Shown here: one piece after another, positions 11,467 through 23,061 of the stretch
Position numbering within the stretch: the first letter of the stretch is position 1
How the letters are laid out: every line of letters begins with the position of its first letter
Source of the DNA: Thalassia testudinum
Taxonomy: Eukaryota; Streptophyta; Magnoliopsida; Alismatales; Hydrocharitaceae
Assembly (NCBI GenBank): GCA_037157565.1
Contig: JAZHRO010000055.1
Coordinates: 38,719,001-38,783,000, forward strand
Direction: 5' to 3'
Length of the DNA stretch: 64,000 bases
Program-made: the position numbers and the translations under genes
Notes under the pieces: model-generated
Database searches by the model: none
What the model was told of the DNA's origin: nothing
What the model saw: only the letters and a program-made list of their open reading frames with translations

Positions 11467-13466
11467 ATGAAGTTGTTTAAGAAAAAATCCAAAAGAAAGG
11501 ATCCTCCTTAGGAACAACCATCTACCCAGCCCGATCCGTCTCCTCAAGCTCAACCAACCCCCTGACAGCAGGCTCAGCCACCCCCCCAACACCAGGCTCC
11601 CCCCCAGTCACGTTTTGTATGACTCGGAGACCTAGCACGTCTACTACATGCAAGGGGGAAGAGAAAGGGGAAGGAGATTGCTCCTATCTTGCTAGAGCGA
11701 GTAGAGGATGATTGGGATTATGGAGCATCAGATGAGGAGGACGAAGATGAGAATGATGACATGGAGGGAGAGGGAGAGGGGGCAAAGGATGAGATGGTGG
11801 GGAGTACGTCCCTAGTTCATGTGGACCCCTTAGAGGCGGGAACAAGTGTTGGTAAGAACTCCTCTACTTTTAAGAAGTTAATTACTTCTATATTTTAAAG
11901 TTTATTATAACTTCAGAAAAATATAATGAATATGATTAATGTATACGCATGTAAAGTAAAAAAAGGACGGGGGAAGACAAAGAATTTAGACCTCCAACGT
12001 ATCCCCGAGGGTTTGAGAATAACGATTAGGCTTAGAACCATAGGGGCGGTGGAGAATCACCTGAGCTTCATCAGTCAAGTGGGTACAATGGTTAAGTTCA
12101 TTGTGCCCATTTGCTACTTTGACTGGAGGAAGGTGCACGCAGAGCTGAAGAAGTAGCTCCTCCGACAGTTGGAGGTAATTCCATTTATTTTAATTATTTC
12201 TTTTATAACTTTATCTTGAAATTATCATTAAGTAAGATTGACATATATTTTTTAAATAAATATAGGCAAATTATGATTAGGGTGACAACCCCAATGCCTC
12301 CAGATATATCCTTAAGCAAGCCACCAAAATTCACATAGATTGGAGGACGGAGAGCAAGTGAAAGGTAATAATTTTTAAACATTTACATTGTTATTATATA
12401 CATAATTTTATATATCATTTCTAACTATTTATATTTGATATTTAATTTTTCTCGAACTATAGTTTACCTGAGGAGGTAATGAAGAATTGTCTTCTTGATG
12501 TCATGCCTAAACATTGAAAGCAAGCATGTGAGCATTGGCTGGATCCCAAGGAGGAGATTAGTAATTGATTAAAAATGATTATATTAATTTCATATATTTT
12601 AAATTCATAAAAATATTATTGTGTATATTAATTTATATATATATGCTTTTATTACAGGAGCAAGCAAGGAAAAATAAGACCAATAGGACAAAAACTTCAC
12701 CATAGACCCATTGTTTGGGTCGAAGGAACATTGAGACGAGCAGAAGCCGATACGTAAGTATTGTAACTATTTCGCACTTGTATATTAGTTAATTTGTAAG
12801 TTATCTTAATATAATTGTATCATTTTCATATTTTCAGTCCGCTACACATGATGGGAGGGGGATGAATATGATGGATATCTAGGAAGTCCCCCACAGTAAG
12901 GCAGCAGTTGAAGGTGCTCGTAAGTGGATTCATGAAACATACCATGAGAGACACGTAAGTTTCCTAGACTCAAAAAATTTATAACTTTGTATATATATAT
13001 TATAATAATATTTTTTAATACATTTAGGAGCAAATGGTACACTTGGTACATGCTCCCACTAACAAGACCTCCGATAGCATCCAGCAACCTTTGGATCTAG
13101 AGGAGGCATTTAGGAGAGTGATGCCACCGGACCACGGTGGTTTTGTTCGTAGTGTGGGAAGGGCACATACCTTGTCCAACTAATATAGGAGGAAAGGTGT
13201 CGTCTCATCTAGTGTCGTCAATTAACTGCATCAAAAGATCGACGTACTACAGAGACGAAGGAGGAGAGGGAGAAGAGAGAGGCAGATATGAAAAATTAGA
13301 TGGATGTTATGCAATCACAAATGAGTTGGACGGATAATAAGATCGAGATGCTTCTAACCATTCTTCTGAAGAAGGGTCAGTCAGAGCATCCGTCTTCATC
13401 AGATCCTAGCATCTACAAACGAGATAACGACAACTTGGGCAGTGCAGGTGGAGTTGGTGGCAACAT
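11467..13466 (+). pseudogene. CACTA second gene relic (TnpA / Transposase_24-like)
   Basis: The ATG at 11467 opens a lysine-rich start and a proline/glutamine-rich stretch, then an acidic block (DEEDEDENDDMEGEGEG, 11728-11790). After an intron, RGKTKNLDLQRIPEGLRI leads to a FISQVGTMVKFIVPICYFDWRKV block (11950-12155), the pattern of the plant PF03004 family. Exon-like pieces follow at about 12266-12364, 12466-12560, 12658-12752, 12839-12953 and 13028-13200, with donor- and acceptor-like borders and with SKARKNKTNRTK and FRRVMPPDHGGFVRSVGRA segments. A helical, glutamine-rich end follows to about 13466. In-frame TAG and TGA codons break it. The family is the accessory CACTA protein that binds subterminal repeats. 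Confidence 0.75.
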
Positions 13467-14175
13467 TTTGATTTTTATTCATTTCCTTTTGTTATGTTTT
13501 TCATGTTACCCTTTTTATGTAAATATTTCATTTCCAAACTTTTTATGTACTAGACTTTATATTTATGAAATATAAACTTCTCTTCATTTTCATTAGCCAT
13601 TTTTGTACAAAAGTAGGTCTTTCAAGTAGGTTTAATAGGTAATTCCCATAATTTTAAAATTAGAAAAAAAAAACCCCTACATTTGGCGACGATTTTGGAA
13701 AAAAGTGATGGCATTAAAGTTTAATCTTGATCGCGAAGATTATATATTTATCGTTGCTTATTTTAAAAACCGACAGCAAAAAAGAGAAGCTTTCCTCTTC
13801 CCTGAAACTTATATGCCGTCGTTTATTTGGTTAAGTGACAGTAACAATTCATTTACCGTCGCTTATACAAGTGACAGTGTATTCATTTAAACGGCGGCAA
13901 ACTTAAAGAAAGGATGTGCAAAGGCAGGAAAAAGTGGTGTAGAAACGTCATCGATTTTTCATAAGCGATGAGAAATCAATTTGCCGTCGGGTTTTAAATG
14001 ATGGCGAAATATCCAATCTGTCCGTTGGTCTAACAATATTATGATGTCGGATGTTCCTTGTAATCGACGATAAAAAGAAACAACGACGCTAATAATGCCA
14101 TCACTTAATGGCATCGGTTAAAATAGGTTTGCCGTTGGTTTTCAATCGATGGCAAAGGTGAAAATTGTTGTAGTG
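13467..14175 (+). mobile_element. right end of the CACTA transposon with subterminal repeats
   Basis: The terminus reads ttgttgtagtg and ends at 14175, the reverse complement of CACTACAACAA. A 3-bp target copy (ttc, 14176-14178) would follow, but its left partner is not in view. From about 13680 short motifs recur in both orientations: variants of ttgccgtcg followed by tttt and aatgatggcgaaa, and of accgtcgcttat followed by aagtgacag (13806-13860, 13974-14010, 14130-14160). Such arrays are the transposase-binding subterminal repeats of CACTA elements. Confidence 0.85.
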
Positions 14176-14597
14176 TTCGTTGAGTTGCTGTGGCCTTGTG
14201 CTTGACTTCAGTCCTGATCACTGTGGACTTATTAGCTGATGTGGATATTTTGATAAGTGGTCAAGGAGTACTGTTCAAAAATTTGATTGGGGATTTGTGC
14301 TTAATTGTAGGGTTAATTTGGTGGTTTCAACTATCATTTTTATCTCTTTCCTTTTACATTTTTATCCCTGACATTTGAGATACATTATTGCTTCATTATT
14401 GAATATCATTTTGCTTGATTGATTCACTTTCATTACTCTCTACTAAATATTGTGATTAGTAAACTGATTTGTTACTTGCTCCCTGTGAACGACCTCAGAC
14501 TCACGTTTGTTTTTCGAGTATTATAAATTTAAATGTTGCATTGATTTTAGCCGCTATATTGCAATGCGATCTTTTTACGACAATTTTCAACGCAACA
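14176..14597 (+). mobile_element. LTR 3'-end fragment interrupted by the CACTA element
   Basis: The block ttgctccctgtgaacgacct at 14476, then about 120 bases of T- and A-rich DNA with ctatattgcaa, then a CA end (cgcaaca at 14597), matches the 3' ends of the LTRs at 1266-3957 and 19986-22419. Upstream DNA (14176-14470) is T-rich like the same part of those LTRs, but weakly alignable. The left portion is missing because the CACTA terminus abuts it at 14175. Confidence 0.6.
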
Positions 14598-16939
14598 GCA
14601 GTATCCCTAGTCCTCATTTTCCACAATATTATGGCTTGATTCTCTTCTTGATTCCCGATCCTTTCTCCATCCTGTTTAGTCTTCTTACTTTTCTCGTTGT
14701 TAAGGTCATCCCTTCAGCCGTCGGGCTAAGTAGATTAGAGGCCTCCTTAGGGCATCACTTGATCCGAATGTGATCTCAAGAAGTAATTGAGTAACTTCTT
14801 GGTTTGTCCACCGTTTAGGTGATCGTATAGTTTTATAGGGCATTGCTTATGGTTTTGTTGAGTAATAAATTACCTGGTCGACAAACATGTTGATTCATAG
14901 CACTACTTGATATGTGGTTGTACATATTTGTGATGCTTAATTTATGTACCCACATGGTAATTACCCTTTTTGTAGAACCACCCAACCATTGTTTGTGTAA
15001 ATATACATGTATAACCTACATATTTTCATGACACATACAAATGTTCATGAGGTGATCTATGGTAGTGTATTTCTACTAATAATGGATTATATAATCACTT
15101 GAAAAATGATAAATTATTCTCCACTAAGCACACGATACTGCACATTTTTGTATCCCTTTTTCTATGCTTATGGTTATTTGACGATAACTATGTGATAGTT
15201 TAGATTTTATTTAGAAAATTATAGCAACTTAGAGAGTAATTAGTAATGATGAATATCAATTGTCTCAACTATTTGTTTGGGATAAAGTTTGAAAAAAGAA
15301 ATTCATACCATCTGATCAATTAATTTTAATTACGATTTTGCCAGACTAAGTTCCAATATTCAGCCAGTGAATGCTGGGTCAGTGTTATCTGACGAATTAC
15401 ACGATTACTTGTCCTAGTACTTAGTTAATAATGGCATGATGTGTTTTCCGTCCTTGTAAGTGTAAAATAATAATAATAATGTTTTTTTTTCTCGGATTTG
15501 ACTTGTAAAATGACTTAGCATATCAATATATATATTGAAAGCATGCGAGGGATTGAGTCAGGGATATACGATTTATCACCATGTTAATGTATTTTCTTAA
15601 ATGGTTAATTGTTATTTCAATAACTATTGAAGGAAAATGGTTGTCTTGATTTCTAATGCAGTTGGTAATTGACATTAGCTATAGGGCTTGCTACTGTAAT
15701 AATGCATGTTAAAATATTGTATAAACTAATTTTGTGACGTATCTTATGTAGGTTTAAATGGAATTAAGTTGGTTACTCATTAGATTGGAATGAAATTAAC
15801 TAATTACTTATTTGGATTAGCTTGAAATTAATCGATTATTGTTCCTACCTTGTAATCTTATTATTCATCTAATGATGATTGTTATGAATTCTGGTCCAGT
15901 TAATTGTATGGGTTATGGATTAGTATGCAAGCGTTCCTACCAGATTATTATGATAGACTTGCATATGATAACGAAAATTGATATGTAGTAATTATTGTTA
16001 CAAATTCATTGTCAAAGGTATTTTAAATAAATAACAGTATATACATTCAAGGTATTGATGAACTAATAATTTATATTCCATTTATGGATAAGGTTAAAAG
16101 TGAACAATTATATTTAGAATTTATAAATGTGTAAATTTGATGAGTTGGAAAGACATATATGTTGCTTCTTTCATTGGATTAAAGAAATAATACCATCACT
16201 CCTGTTATTAATCACATCAAAGGGTAAGTCGTGAAATTGGGTTATACTTGAAATTGTCAATTGACAGCTATCCTGGTGGTAAGTGAATAGGTGGATACAA
16301 TGGGATTGATAATTGAATTGAATGACCAAATGAGACTCTAATCAGCCTAAAAAATGATATTTTCATTATTCTTCTTAAGAATTGGAGCATATCATTGCTT
16401 AGAGTGCAGAGCTTACCTTAATTAGTTTGGAAACCTAAGTTTCACCTTTGAAAGTGTTTAAAACTTGAAATGTTTTATATTCCGTGATGCTTTATGTTTT
16501 CAAGCTTAGAGTTCAGGATCGTTTCATCCGCATGAATTTAAAATTTTGGGAGATTGTGTTTTGCGCCCTGAAATTTCTACATAGATTCGAAAGTACCTTC
16601 CTGTGTTATTAAGTAATATCTATTAATTATATATCGTATGTAATTGATTTTTCCTTAACAAAGTTCATAAATTGCCACTATCATTAATGACTTGGTCATT
16701 GGAAATATGGGCATACTGATTCATAATTTCTTTGATTTTTGACACCATATATTGTACGGGATCACAAATTCTTTGTTGACTTACTCCTTTAATTGCTAAA
16801 AATTGATAAAATTTGGCACTAGTCGATAACGAATTCTCTGTTTAATTCCCGCTTGTTTTCATAAGCACGCAATTCTTTTTGTACAGAAACCCTTTTAACA
16901 ACTTATTGATTTCTTGCAAGGTTGCTCATTAGCTATTGC
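14598..16939. other. AT-rich stretch of unknown origin
   Basis: There is no reading frame of note between 14774 and 16928, and no domain, terminal repeat or RNA gene that I recognise. It lies between an LTR end and a gypsy integrase relic that breaks off near 16940, so it is probably decayed retrotransposon DNA, but nothing seen proves that. Confidence 0.3.
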
Positions 16940-16944
16940 ATGTC

Positions 16945-17200
16945 TGGTATAGATTTAAAGAGAATTCTACACAAATGAGCCTTAGACAACTGCTCCTTCC
17001 GAAGCACTTCATCTTTGGGGACACATAATCTGCCGCGAAGTCTGGGCACTCCGTCCTCAAAGGTGAACTCGCCAGGGCTTCTCGTGAGTATCTAATCATA
17101 GAGAATCTATAACTCGGCATCGTCCATCTGTTGGTGAACTATCCGAGAGATCAGATCAGAGCGGGTGCATTGCATCACCGTCAACTCCCTTAAATGTCCT
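16945..17200 (-). pseudogene. gypsy integrase N-terminal fragment
   Basis: Just after the RNase H relic, the minus strand reads an integrase zinc-binding region: DGVPRLRGRLCVPKDEALRKEQLSKAHLC, the usual GRLCVP...LR..LL.EAH pattern. The homology stops near 16945, before the second half of the HHCC finger and the whole DDE core. This is the breakpoint of the element. Confidence 0.65.
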
Positions 17201-17700
17201 TTCACCTGCAAAGGCTTCCACTGGGCTGCCTCAACCATACTGGTCCATCTCTATGCCTGAAGAGCTGCCAATCTAGCTGGGGGCTTCCTACTGAGGGCAT
17301 CTGCCATAACATTTCCCTTCCTGGGGTGATAGACTATCAAACAGTCGTAATCCTTGAGAAGCTCCATCCAACGTCTCTGTCTCAGGTTCAATTCCTTCTG
17401 ATCGAAAAGATACTTTAGTCCCTTGTGATCCGTGTGGATCTCGAAAGTCCCCCCGTACAAGTAGTGGCACCAAATCTTTAGGGCGAAGACTATGGTTGCT
17501 AACTCCAAGTCATGTGTCGGATAGTTCTTCTCATGAGGCTTCAGTTGTATCAAGGCATAGGCAACCACATGCCCATGTTGCATTGGAACACAGCCCAGTC
17601 CCTGGAGGAAAGCATCTGTGTATACAATAAATACACCATTGCTGCCCGGAATGGTATGCACAAGGGTTGAAATCAACTTCTTCTTGAGCATTAGGAAACT
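17201..17700 (-). pseudogene. gypsy RNase H domain relic
   Basis: The minus-strand frame 17251-17691 holds the gypsy RNase H pattern: [23 protein letters not shown], then [39 protein letters not shown], then MADALSRK. The usual S after YTDA is F. The domain would degrade the RNA strand after reverse transcription. It follows the RT relic in a different frame, so the polyprotein is broken. Confidence 0.85.
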
Positions 17701-18492
17701 GGTCTCACACTCACTGGTCTAGACAAAAGGAGTATCCTTCCTTGTTAACTGGGTTAACGGGAGGGCGATCTGTGAGAAGCCCTGGATGAAATGCCTGTAG
17801 TAACCTGCTTGACCCAGGAAACTACGAATATCTGTCACTGTCTTGGGTCACTCCCACCTTAGTACTACCTTAACTTTGGAGGGATCTACCGAAATCCCCA
17901 CACCTAACACCACGTGTCCCAGAAACTCCACCTGGTGTAGCTAGAACTCACACTTGCTGAATTTGGCATATAATCGATGCTCCCTCAGTGTCTCCAAGAT
18001 CATCTGGAGATGCTACTCATGCTGCGCCTCGTCGTGGGAATAGATGAGGACATCATCGATGAATACCACAACGAAGTAGTCAAGATAAGGCCTAAAAATC
18101 CGGTTCATCAAGTCCATGAACGCGGTAGGGGCATCCGTTAGCTCGAACGACATCACCAAGAACTCATAATGACCATAACAAGTTTGGAAGGCAGTCTTCG
18201 ATATATCCCCTTCTCTTATTCTGAGCTGGTGGTACCTTGAATGCGGATCGATCTTGGAGAAGATCATGGCCCCACGAAGCTGGTCAAACAAGTCATCGAT
18301 CCGTGGAAGGGGATATCTGTTCTTGATGGTTACCTTATTTAGCTGCCTGTAGTTGATGCAGAGACGTAAGGTACCATCCTTCTTCTTCACGAACAACACT
18401 GGAGCCCCCCAGGGTGAGGCACTAGGCAGAATGAATCCCTTCTCTAGGAGTTCCTGAAGCTGCGTCTTCAACTCCAACTCCACAGGTGACAT
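17701..18492 (-). pseudogene. gypsy reverse transcriptase domain relic
   Basis: The open part (18013-18492) starts with [36 protein letters not shown], then [29 protein letters not shown], and reaches the catalytic FIDDVLIYS at about 18041-18063. The palm motif (IDD) is kept. Below 18013 homology goes on (HLEVVL-type thumb, then a QFRxFLG-like region) but with stops and frame changes. One notable change is FELTDAP where FGLTNAP is usual. Confidence 0.88.
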
Positions 18493-19112
18493 CCGGTATA
18501 GGGCAATCGATATAGGATTAGTCCTCAGAATGAGAGAGATCTCAAACTCGATCTCTCGCTCAGGTGGAAGTCCTGGGAGATCCTCCAGAAATATGTCAGT
18601 ATATTCTCATATGACAGGTACACTCCCCATCTTTGGTTTCTCTCTAGGGTTTGCGGATACATAAGCAAGGTATTCGTTGCACCCCCCTTCAGTAACCTGG
18701 CTGCCTGTAAGGCTGACATATACCTAATCGGTCTACTCTTAGTTCTGCCATGATACTCCAACTGAGGTGCTCCAAGAATTGAGAAAACAACCCTTTTCTC
18801 AAAACAGTCCACCGACGCATGGTGTTCGGACAACCAATCCATGCCCAAGATGGCATCGAAATCCTCCATCTCAATCTTCATCAGGTCGGCTAATAGAATG
18901 TAGCCCCCGATGTCCACCTTACAACCTCTGAAAATCGACTCAGCTACCCATAGCTGCCCTACTGGACCCCTGATGACTAATGGTTCATCTAGCAGTATTG
19001 GTCGTTTCTTTAGTTTTGCAGAAAACTCAGGTGATATAAAGGAATGGGAAGCGCCAGAGTCAAACAAGGTAAACACCAAATGCTGGCCAATAGTCACCAT
19101 ACTTGCCACCAT
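18493..19112 (-). pseudogene. gypsy aspartic protease domain relic
   Basis: The minus frame 18525-19112 carries the aspartic protease signature LFDSGASHSFI near its start, then VIRGPVGQLWVAESIFRGCKVDIGG, ADLMKIEMEDFDAILGMDWLS and a conserved CFEKRVVF. This is the RVP_2-type protease that matures the gag-pol polyprotein. The catalytic DSG is intact. The frame runs into the linker before RT and ends in a shifted tail. Confidence 0.85.
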
Positions 19113-19980
19113 TGATGGTGAAGCCTGTGCATCCCTCAGAGATAGTGCATATACTCGTCTTCCTGGTAGGGGTGCAGAGGAACCGACTACGCTCTGAGTA
19201 GGCCTCTGGCAAGGAGCATTCTCACCACCACTGGAATGTTGGGGATCCCTACCACAGGTCTGGTACGTCTGAGTTGTTCCCTTGTTCTAGCCTCCCTGAG
19301 TTACTATCTTGGTTGGGCAATCCTTCTTAAGGTGACCCTGTTGGCCACACTTATAGCAAGATCTTAGCTCTTGCCCGGATCACGCTCACCCCATGGTGCC
19401 TTAAGTTTGAGTCGGTGCAGCATGGTGGGACTAAGTGTACCCTGAAGTCGATGCCTGCTGCTGAGCGGCCGAGGGTACAGGTGGTGGTGCTCTGCATGGC
19501 TGATACCTTTGGTCCTTCCGCTTCTGGAATCTACCCTGAAATTTTGACCTTGGAAACCTGCCCTGAATCTCCAACCTCTGCCCTAATCCTCCGCCAAAAC
19601 TCCTACAGGTCTTAGCATCGCCCTACTCATACTTCATAGCTGTGTCCACTACCTGGGTGAAGGTGTCCAACGGAAGTGGGTTGACATACTTTCGTATCTC
19701 CAGATGAAGTCCCTAAACGAACTTCCAGCGTTTGTCTGCCTCCAAAGCTACCGAAGTTGGCTCGAAGCGTAAGAGCTTGATGAAACGAGTCTGATACTCA
19801 CTAATCATCATCGAACCCTACCTTAAGTTGTAGAATTCGAGCCTCCTGTGGTCCTGCCAGGTCCTGGGGTAATACTAGTCGCTAAAAAGCTCAAGGAAAC
19901 GACCCTAGGACACCACTTGAACGCCCTCCTGCTCACCAATAGACACCCACCAGTGATGCGTTGCACTGGTCAGCTGGTAT
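19113..19980 (-). pseudogene. gypsy gag C-terminal part with zinc knuckle
   Basis: On the minus strand near 19315-19365 the sequence reads a CCHC zinc knuckle, CYKCGQQGHLKKDC, preceded (higher coordinates) by a gag capsid region with a WW pair (19945-19960) and many stops. Gag coats the RNA in the particle. The 3' half is separated from its 5' half by the solo LTR 19986-22419. Confidence 0.75.
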
Positions 19981-19985
19981 GTCAC

Positions 19986-22419
19986 TGTTTGCATGCTAAA
20001 TCAGAGTTTTAAAATTACTTCGTTGCAATATAGCCAAAATAGCGCGTGAACAAAGAGAATTTATAGCTCGAATTCGAAAGGGTATTCGAGGTTGAACACA
20101 GGGAGAAAGTATAACAATTAATCTCAGAGATCACAATAGAATCACAAGTATAAGCAATTATAACAGGAGGAATAATAATTTATCAAAAGATTCAAGTCTA
20201 AAAGTGCAAAAAGATTAGAGTAAAATGGTGATTTGAATCACCAAATTACTCTTTAAGTTTTACAAGCACTTAATATATGAAATCTTAACCATAGTATCAA
20301 ATCCTTAGAATCAGACGACAGAATAGGCACTCAGACGCCTTAACTAGCAAAGGCAAAGGCCTCTTCTCTTCAAGTGTTAGAGAGCGAGGCAAACCCCCCT
20401 CTCTCTCTTCCTTTTCTCTTCTTTCTTTCAAACTCGACTAATCTGGTAATCGGATATACGGTCAGAGGTCCAGACCCATTGGGTGAGGGTGCGTATGCTC
20501 ATAAGCGGGGACCTAACCCCCGGTGATCTTGGGCAAAGAAATGAGAACACAAATTCCACTTATTTGGCGTGGAGAGCTCCCAATCCCACGATGTGGGACT
20601 AAAAGGTTTGTACTTCTTTGTGTGCGAGCAGCTGCTGAGGAAGCTCCTGATTGCGGTCAAAGACGGGTCTGTAGCACCAAATTGAGGGCTTGTCGAAGGA
20701 CTTAGATGGGTTCCGCACTGCCTGGAGGAAGCGCCTGGGCCCGCTGGAGTAAGAACGTAGCTTTGAGCTTGCTCGAAGCAGCTTTGTCAATGGCAGCCTG
20801 AGGATGACACTTGAAATAGAAAGTACGGAGAAACGTTTGGGAGAAGCACGCTAGTGCGGCAAAGGCGGTGGTGGCGTGCCGTGGAAGTGGTCGAAGATGG
20901 CTGTCGGAGGCGAAATGTGATGGCGAATGTGGTTGTGTTCGGTGGAGGGATAGGACGACCAATCCCCTCAATTTCTTGAGGGGTTTTACTCGTGAGGTTT
21001 TGGCAATGCTTTTGGGACTGGTGGGAGGTGGTTTGGTGGAGTAGAGCAGATGCATGACCATGCTGGAGGTATGTCGACCGTGGGGAAGATGATGATGGAG
21101 CGGGTAAGTCGGTGGTCAAAGTCGAGGTTTGGAGGCACTGCGATGATGAGTAGAGGTCGAGGAGTTGATGGAGATAACTAGCGGACGAAGGAGGACGGAG
21201 GAGACACCTATTGCGTATGGCCGACGTCGGAGAAGGAAGATGCTCTGAGAGAGGGAATGATGACGAAGAGGGGGTTGGAGAGCTCCTCGCCGGTATTGCG
21301 AGGTGCGGTTTGAAATAAGGATGAAGAACTGGCTACCTATAGTATGTGGCGGCGAGCGAAGTGAACGGAGGAAGGTGGTCGTCGGAGACAAGTCGGATCA
21401 GGTCGGAGGTGGAGGAAAGGAAGATGTTTGTGGCCCAAAAACTCGCTAAGGAGGTGAGGCAGGCGAGGGAGGTCCTTTATAGGGCTTAGGAGAGCTTTAG
21501 AACATGAAACAAGCTTCATTAGCTTGTTTAGGATTCAAGAAGAACCCCACTGATTTCGTGGGCTCGTACACACGAATCAGAGCTACTTAGGAGTTAGAAT
21601 CGATCCCAATAGGTTTCCTTAAGTGTGAACATCAATCCTACCAAATTTAGCGGGATTTGATTGCCATTTGAGTGGGATTTGGCTCGGTCAAAGCCTACCT
21701 GGAGCTTGGTTGACCTCTAATGGCAACAGGGTTCAATTTGCGAAGAAGTTGAAGAAGTTGGGGGGCTTTATGTAAGCATTTCAAAAGTTGAGGAGCTTTT
21801 TGTAAGAAAAAGAGTCAAAATAGGATTAAAATGCAAAATAGGTCAAGATGATCTTAAATTGGGCCCAAATTTTGGTACAAACCTAATTTGGACCCAAGGA
21901 TCTGATGACGAAGTTAGATTTTGGTTTTAACCAAATTTGACTATGTAATTTACGTAAAAACCTAAATTAGGGTACTTGTCTGTCTGAGACTCTATTTTAG
22001 GTCAAATTGGGTTCAGATGGTCAAATTAAGGATACCAAATCTTAGAGAATATTTTTCTATGATTTTAGAAGGTTAAATGAATTCTATCCTGACACGATCC
22101 TCAGTTAATTAAGTGGGTCTGTTTTTAGGGTTTCAGATGTCCATTAATTCTTGAAATGCGTGAAAACCCGTTTCGTTCTGCATTAACCCACTTATTAGAC
22201 ATTAATGACCATTTGACTTTTAATAAACCCTTGAAATACCTCGTGGTTATTCTATATTTATGGAATACTGTTAATTTTGCAAAAATAACCTTGTATTCTT
22301 CTCTTCTTTTCAAAACAAGATAATGTGCCCTTAGAACCTTTTGATGGATATGTAGGAGCTTTTATCAATCTTATTAGACCAAATTAAGCTGGTTATGGCT
22401 CATGATGGTGTTCCCATCA
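19986..22419 (-). mobile_element. solo LTR inserted in gypsy gag
   Basis: On the minus strand it starts TGATGGGAAC and ends GCATGCAAACA (TG...CA). It aligns with the solo LTR 1266-3957 from end to end in opposite orientation. The flanks are gtcac (19981-19985) and gttgt (22420-22424), which differ only by transitions. Taking out the element and one flank copy keeps the gag frame, which fits a true 5-bp duplication that has since decayed. Readings of 60-120 residues inside (for example 20702-21391, minus) are LTR DNA, not genes. Confidence 0.85.
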
Positions 22420-22424
22420 GTTGT

Positions 22425-22957
22425 AAAGGGTACTCTACAGTCCTTCAGTGGGCGGATGGTGTCAAAATGTTTCTCGATCTGCTGTATCCAATCCTCCACC
22501 CCTATAGGATCCTCATCCCCCTTGAAGGTTAGGGGCTTCAGCTTTCTGAACTCGATGAAGATCTGTTAATATCGATGTAGAGGATCCGTTGGTTCATCCT
22601 TTGGTGGGGGAGGCTCATGGTTGTCCCCGCTCTCCTCCTATAGAGGAATACACACGTTAGGGTCTGAGGGCTACTCCTGATCCCCATCGCCCCCTCCTCC
22701 TGCCTGAGGTGCGAGGGGTAATCTCTACTCCAGCATTCGGAGAAAGTCTTCGTAAAGGCCTGAAATTGGGTGGCCAGCTCCGGCGCCTGCTGAGGGGGAT
22801 CCACTTGGCGGTCTTCATCTGCCCGGCTAATAGCATTAGCTTTCTTTGACCTATGTTGAGCCATCTCTCTCTGCACAGTGAAGAACCAATTGTCAGCAAT
22901 CACAGGTCTGCAGAATTGTCCAGGATATGCAGAACTCATGTGAATCAGGTTTCCCAT
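22425..22957 (-). pseudogene. gypsy gag N-terminal part
   Basis: The minus strand from 22957 holds the start of gag: a basic stretch (QREMAQHRSKKANAISRADEDRQVDPPQQ), then, in another frame, the KLKP...F.G.EDP..VEDW capsid entry motif (22460-22560) and a TIRPLKDCRVPF-like helix. Frame changes separate these blocks. The gag of the plus-strand element at 59443 has the same order, which supports the assignment. Confidence 0.75.
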
Positions 22958-23043
22958 TGATTGGAGAAGGAGTTACCTGTCATTCAATGTATTTCGAATG
23001 TTTGTATGGCTCTTTCGAACCGTTCTATGGCTAAATGGGGTGA

Positions 23044-23059
23044 CCTTACTCTAATACCA
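23044..23059 (-). promoter_or_regulatory. primer-binding site of the gypsy element
   Basis: On the minus strand TGGTATTAGAGTAAGG lies two bases after the LTR end (CA). It resembles the TGGTATCAGAGC site that pairs with initiator methionine tRNA, with one mismatch in the core. Confidence 0.75.
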
Positions 23060-23061
23060 TC

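Noticed and set aside
20599..21519. Several minus-strand open frames of 60-119 residues
   Set aside because: They lie within the solo LTR 19986-22419, share no domain and do not form a continuous gene.
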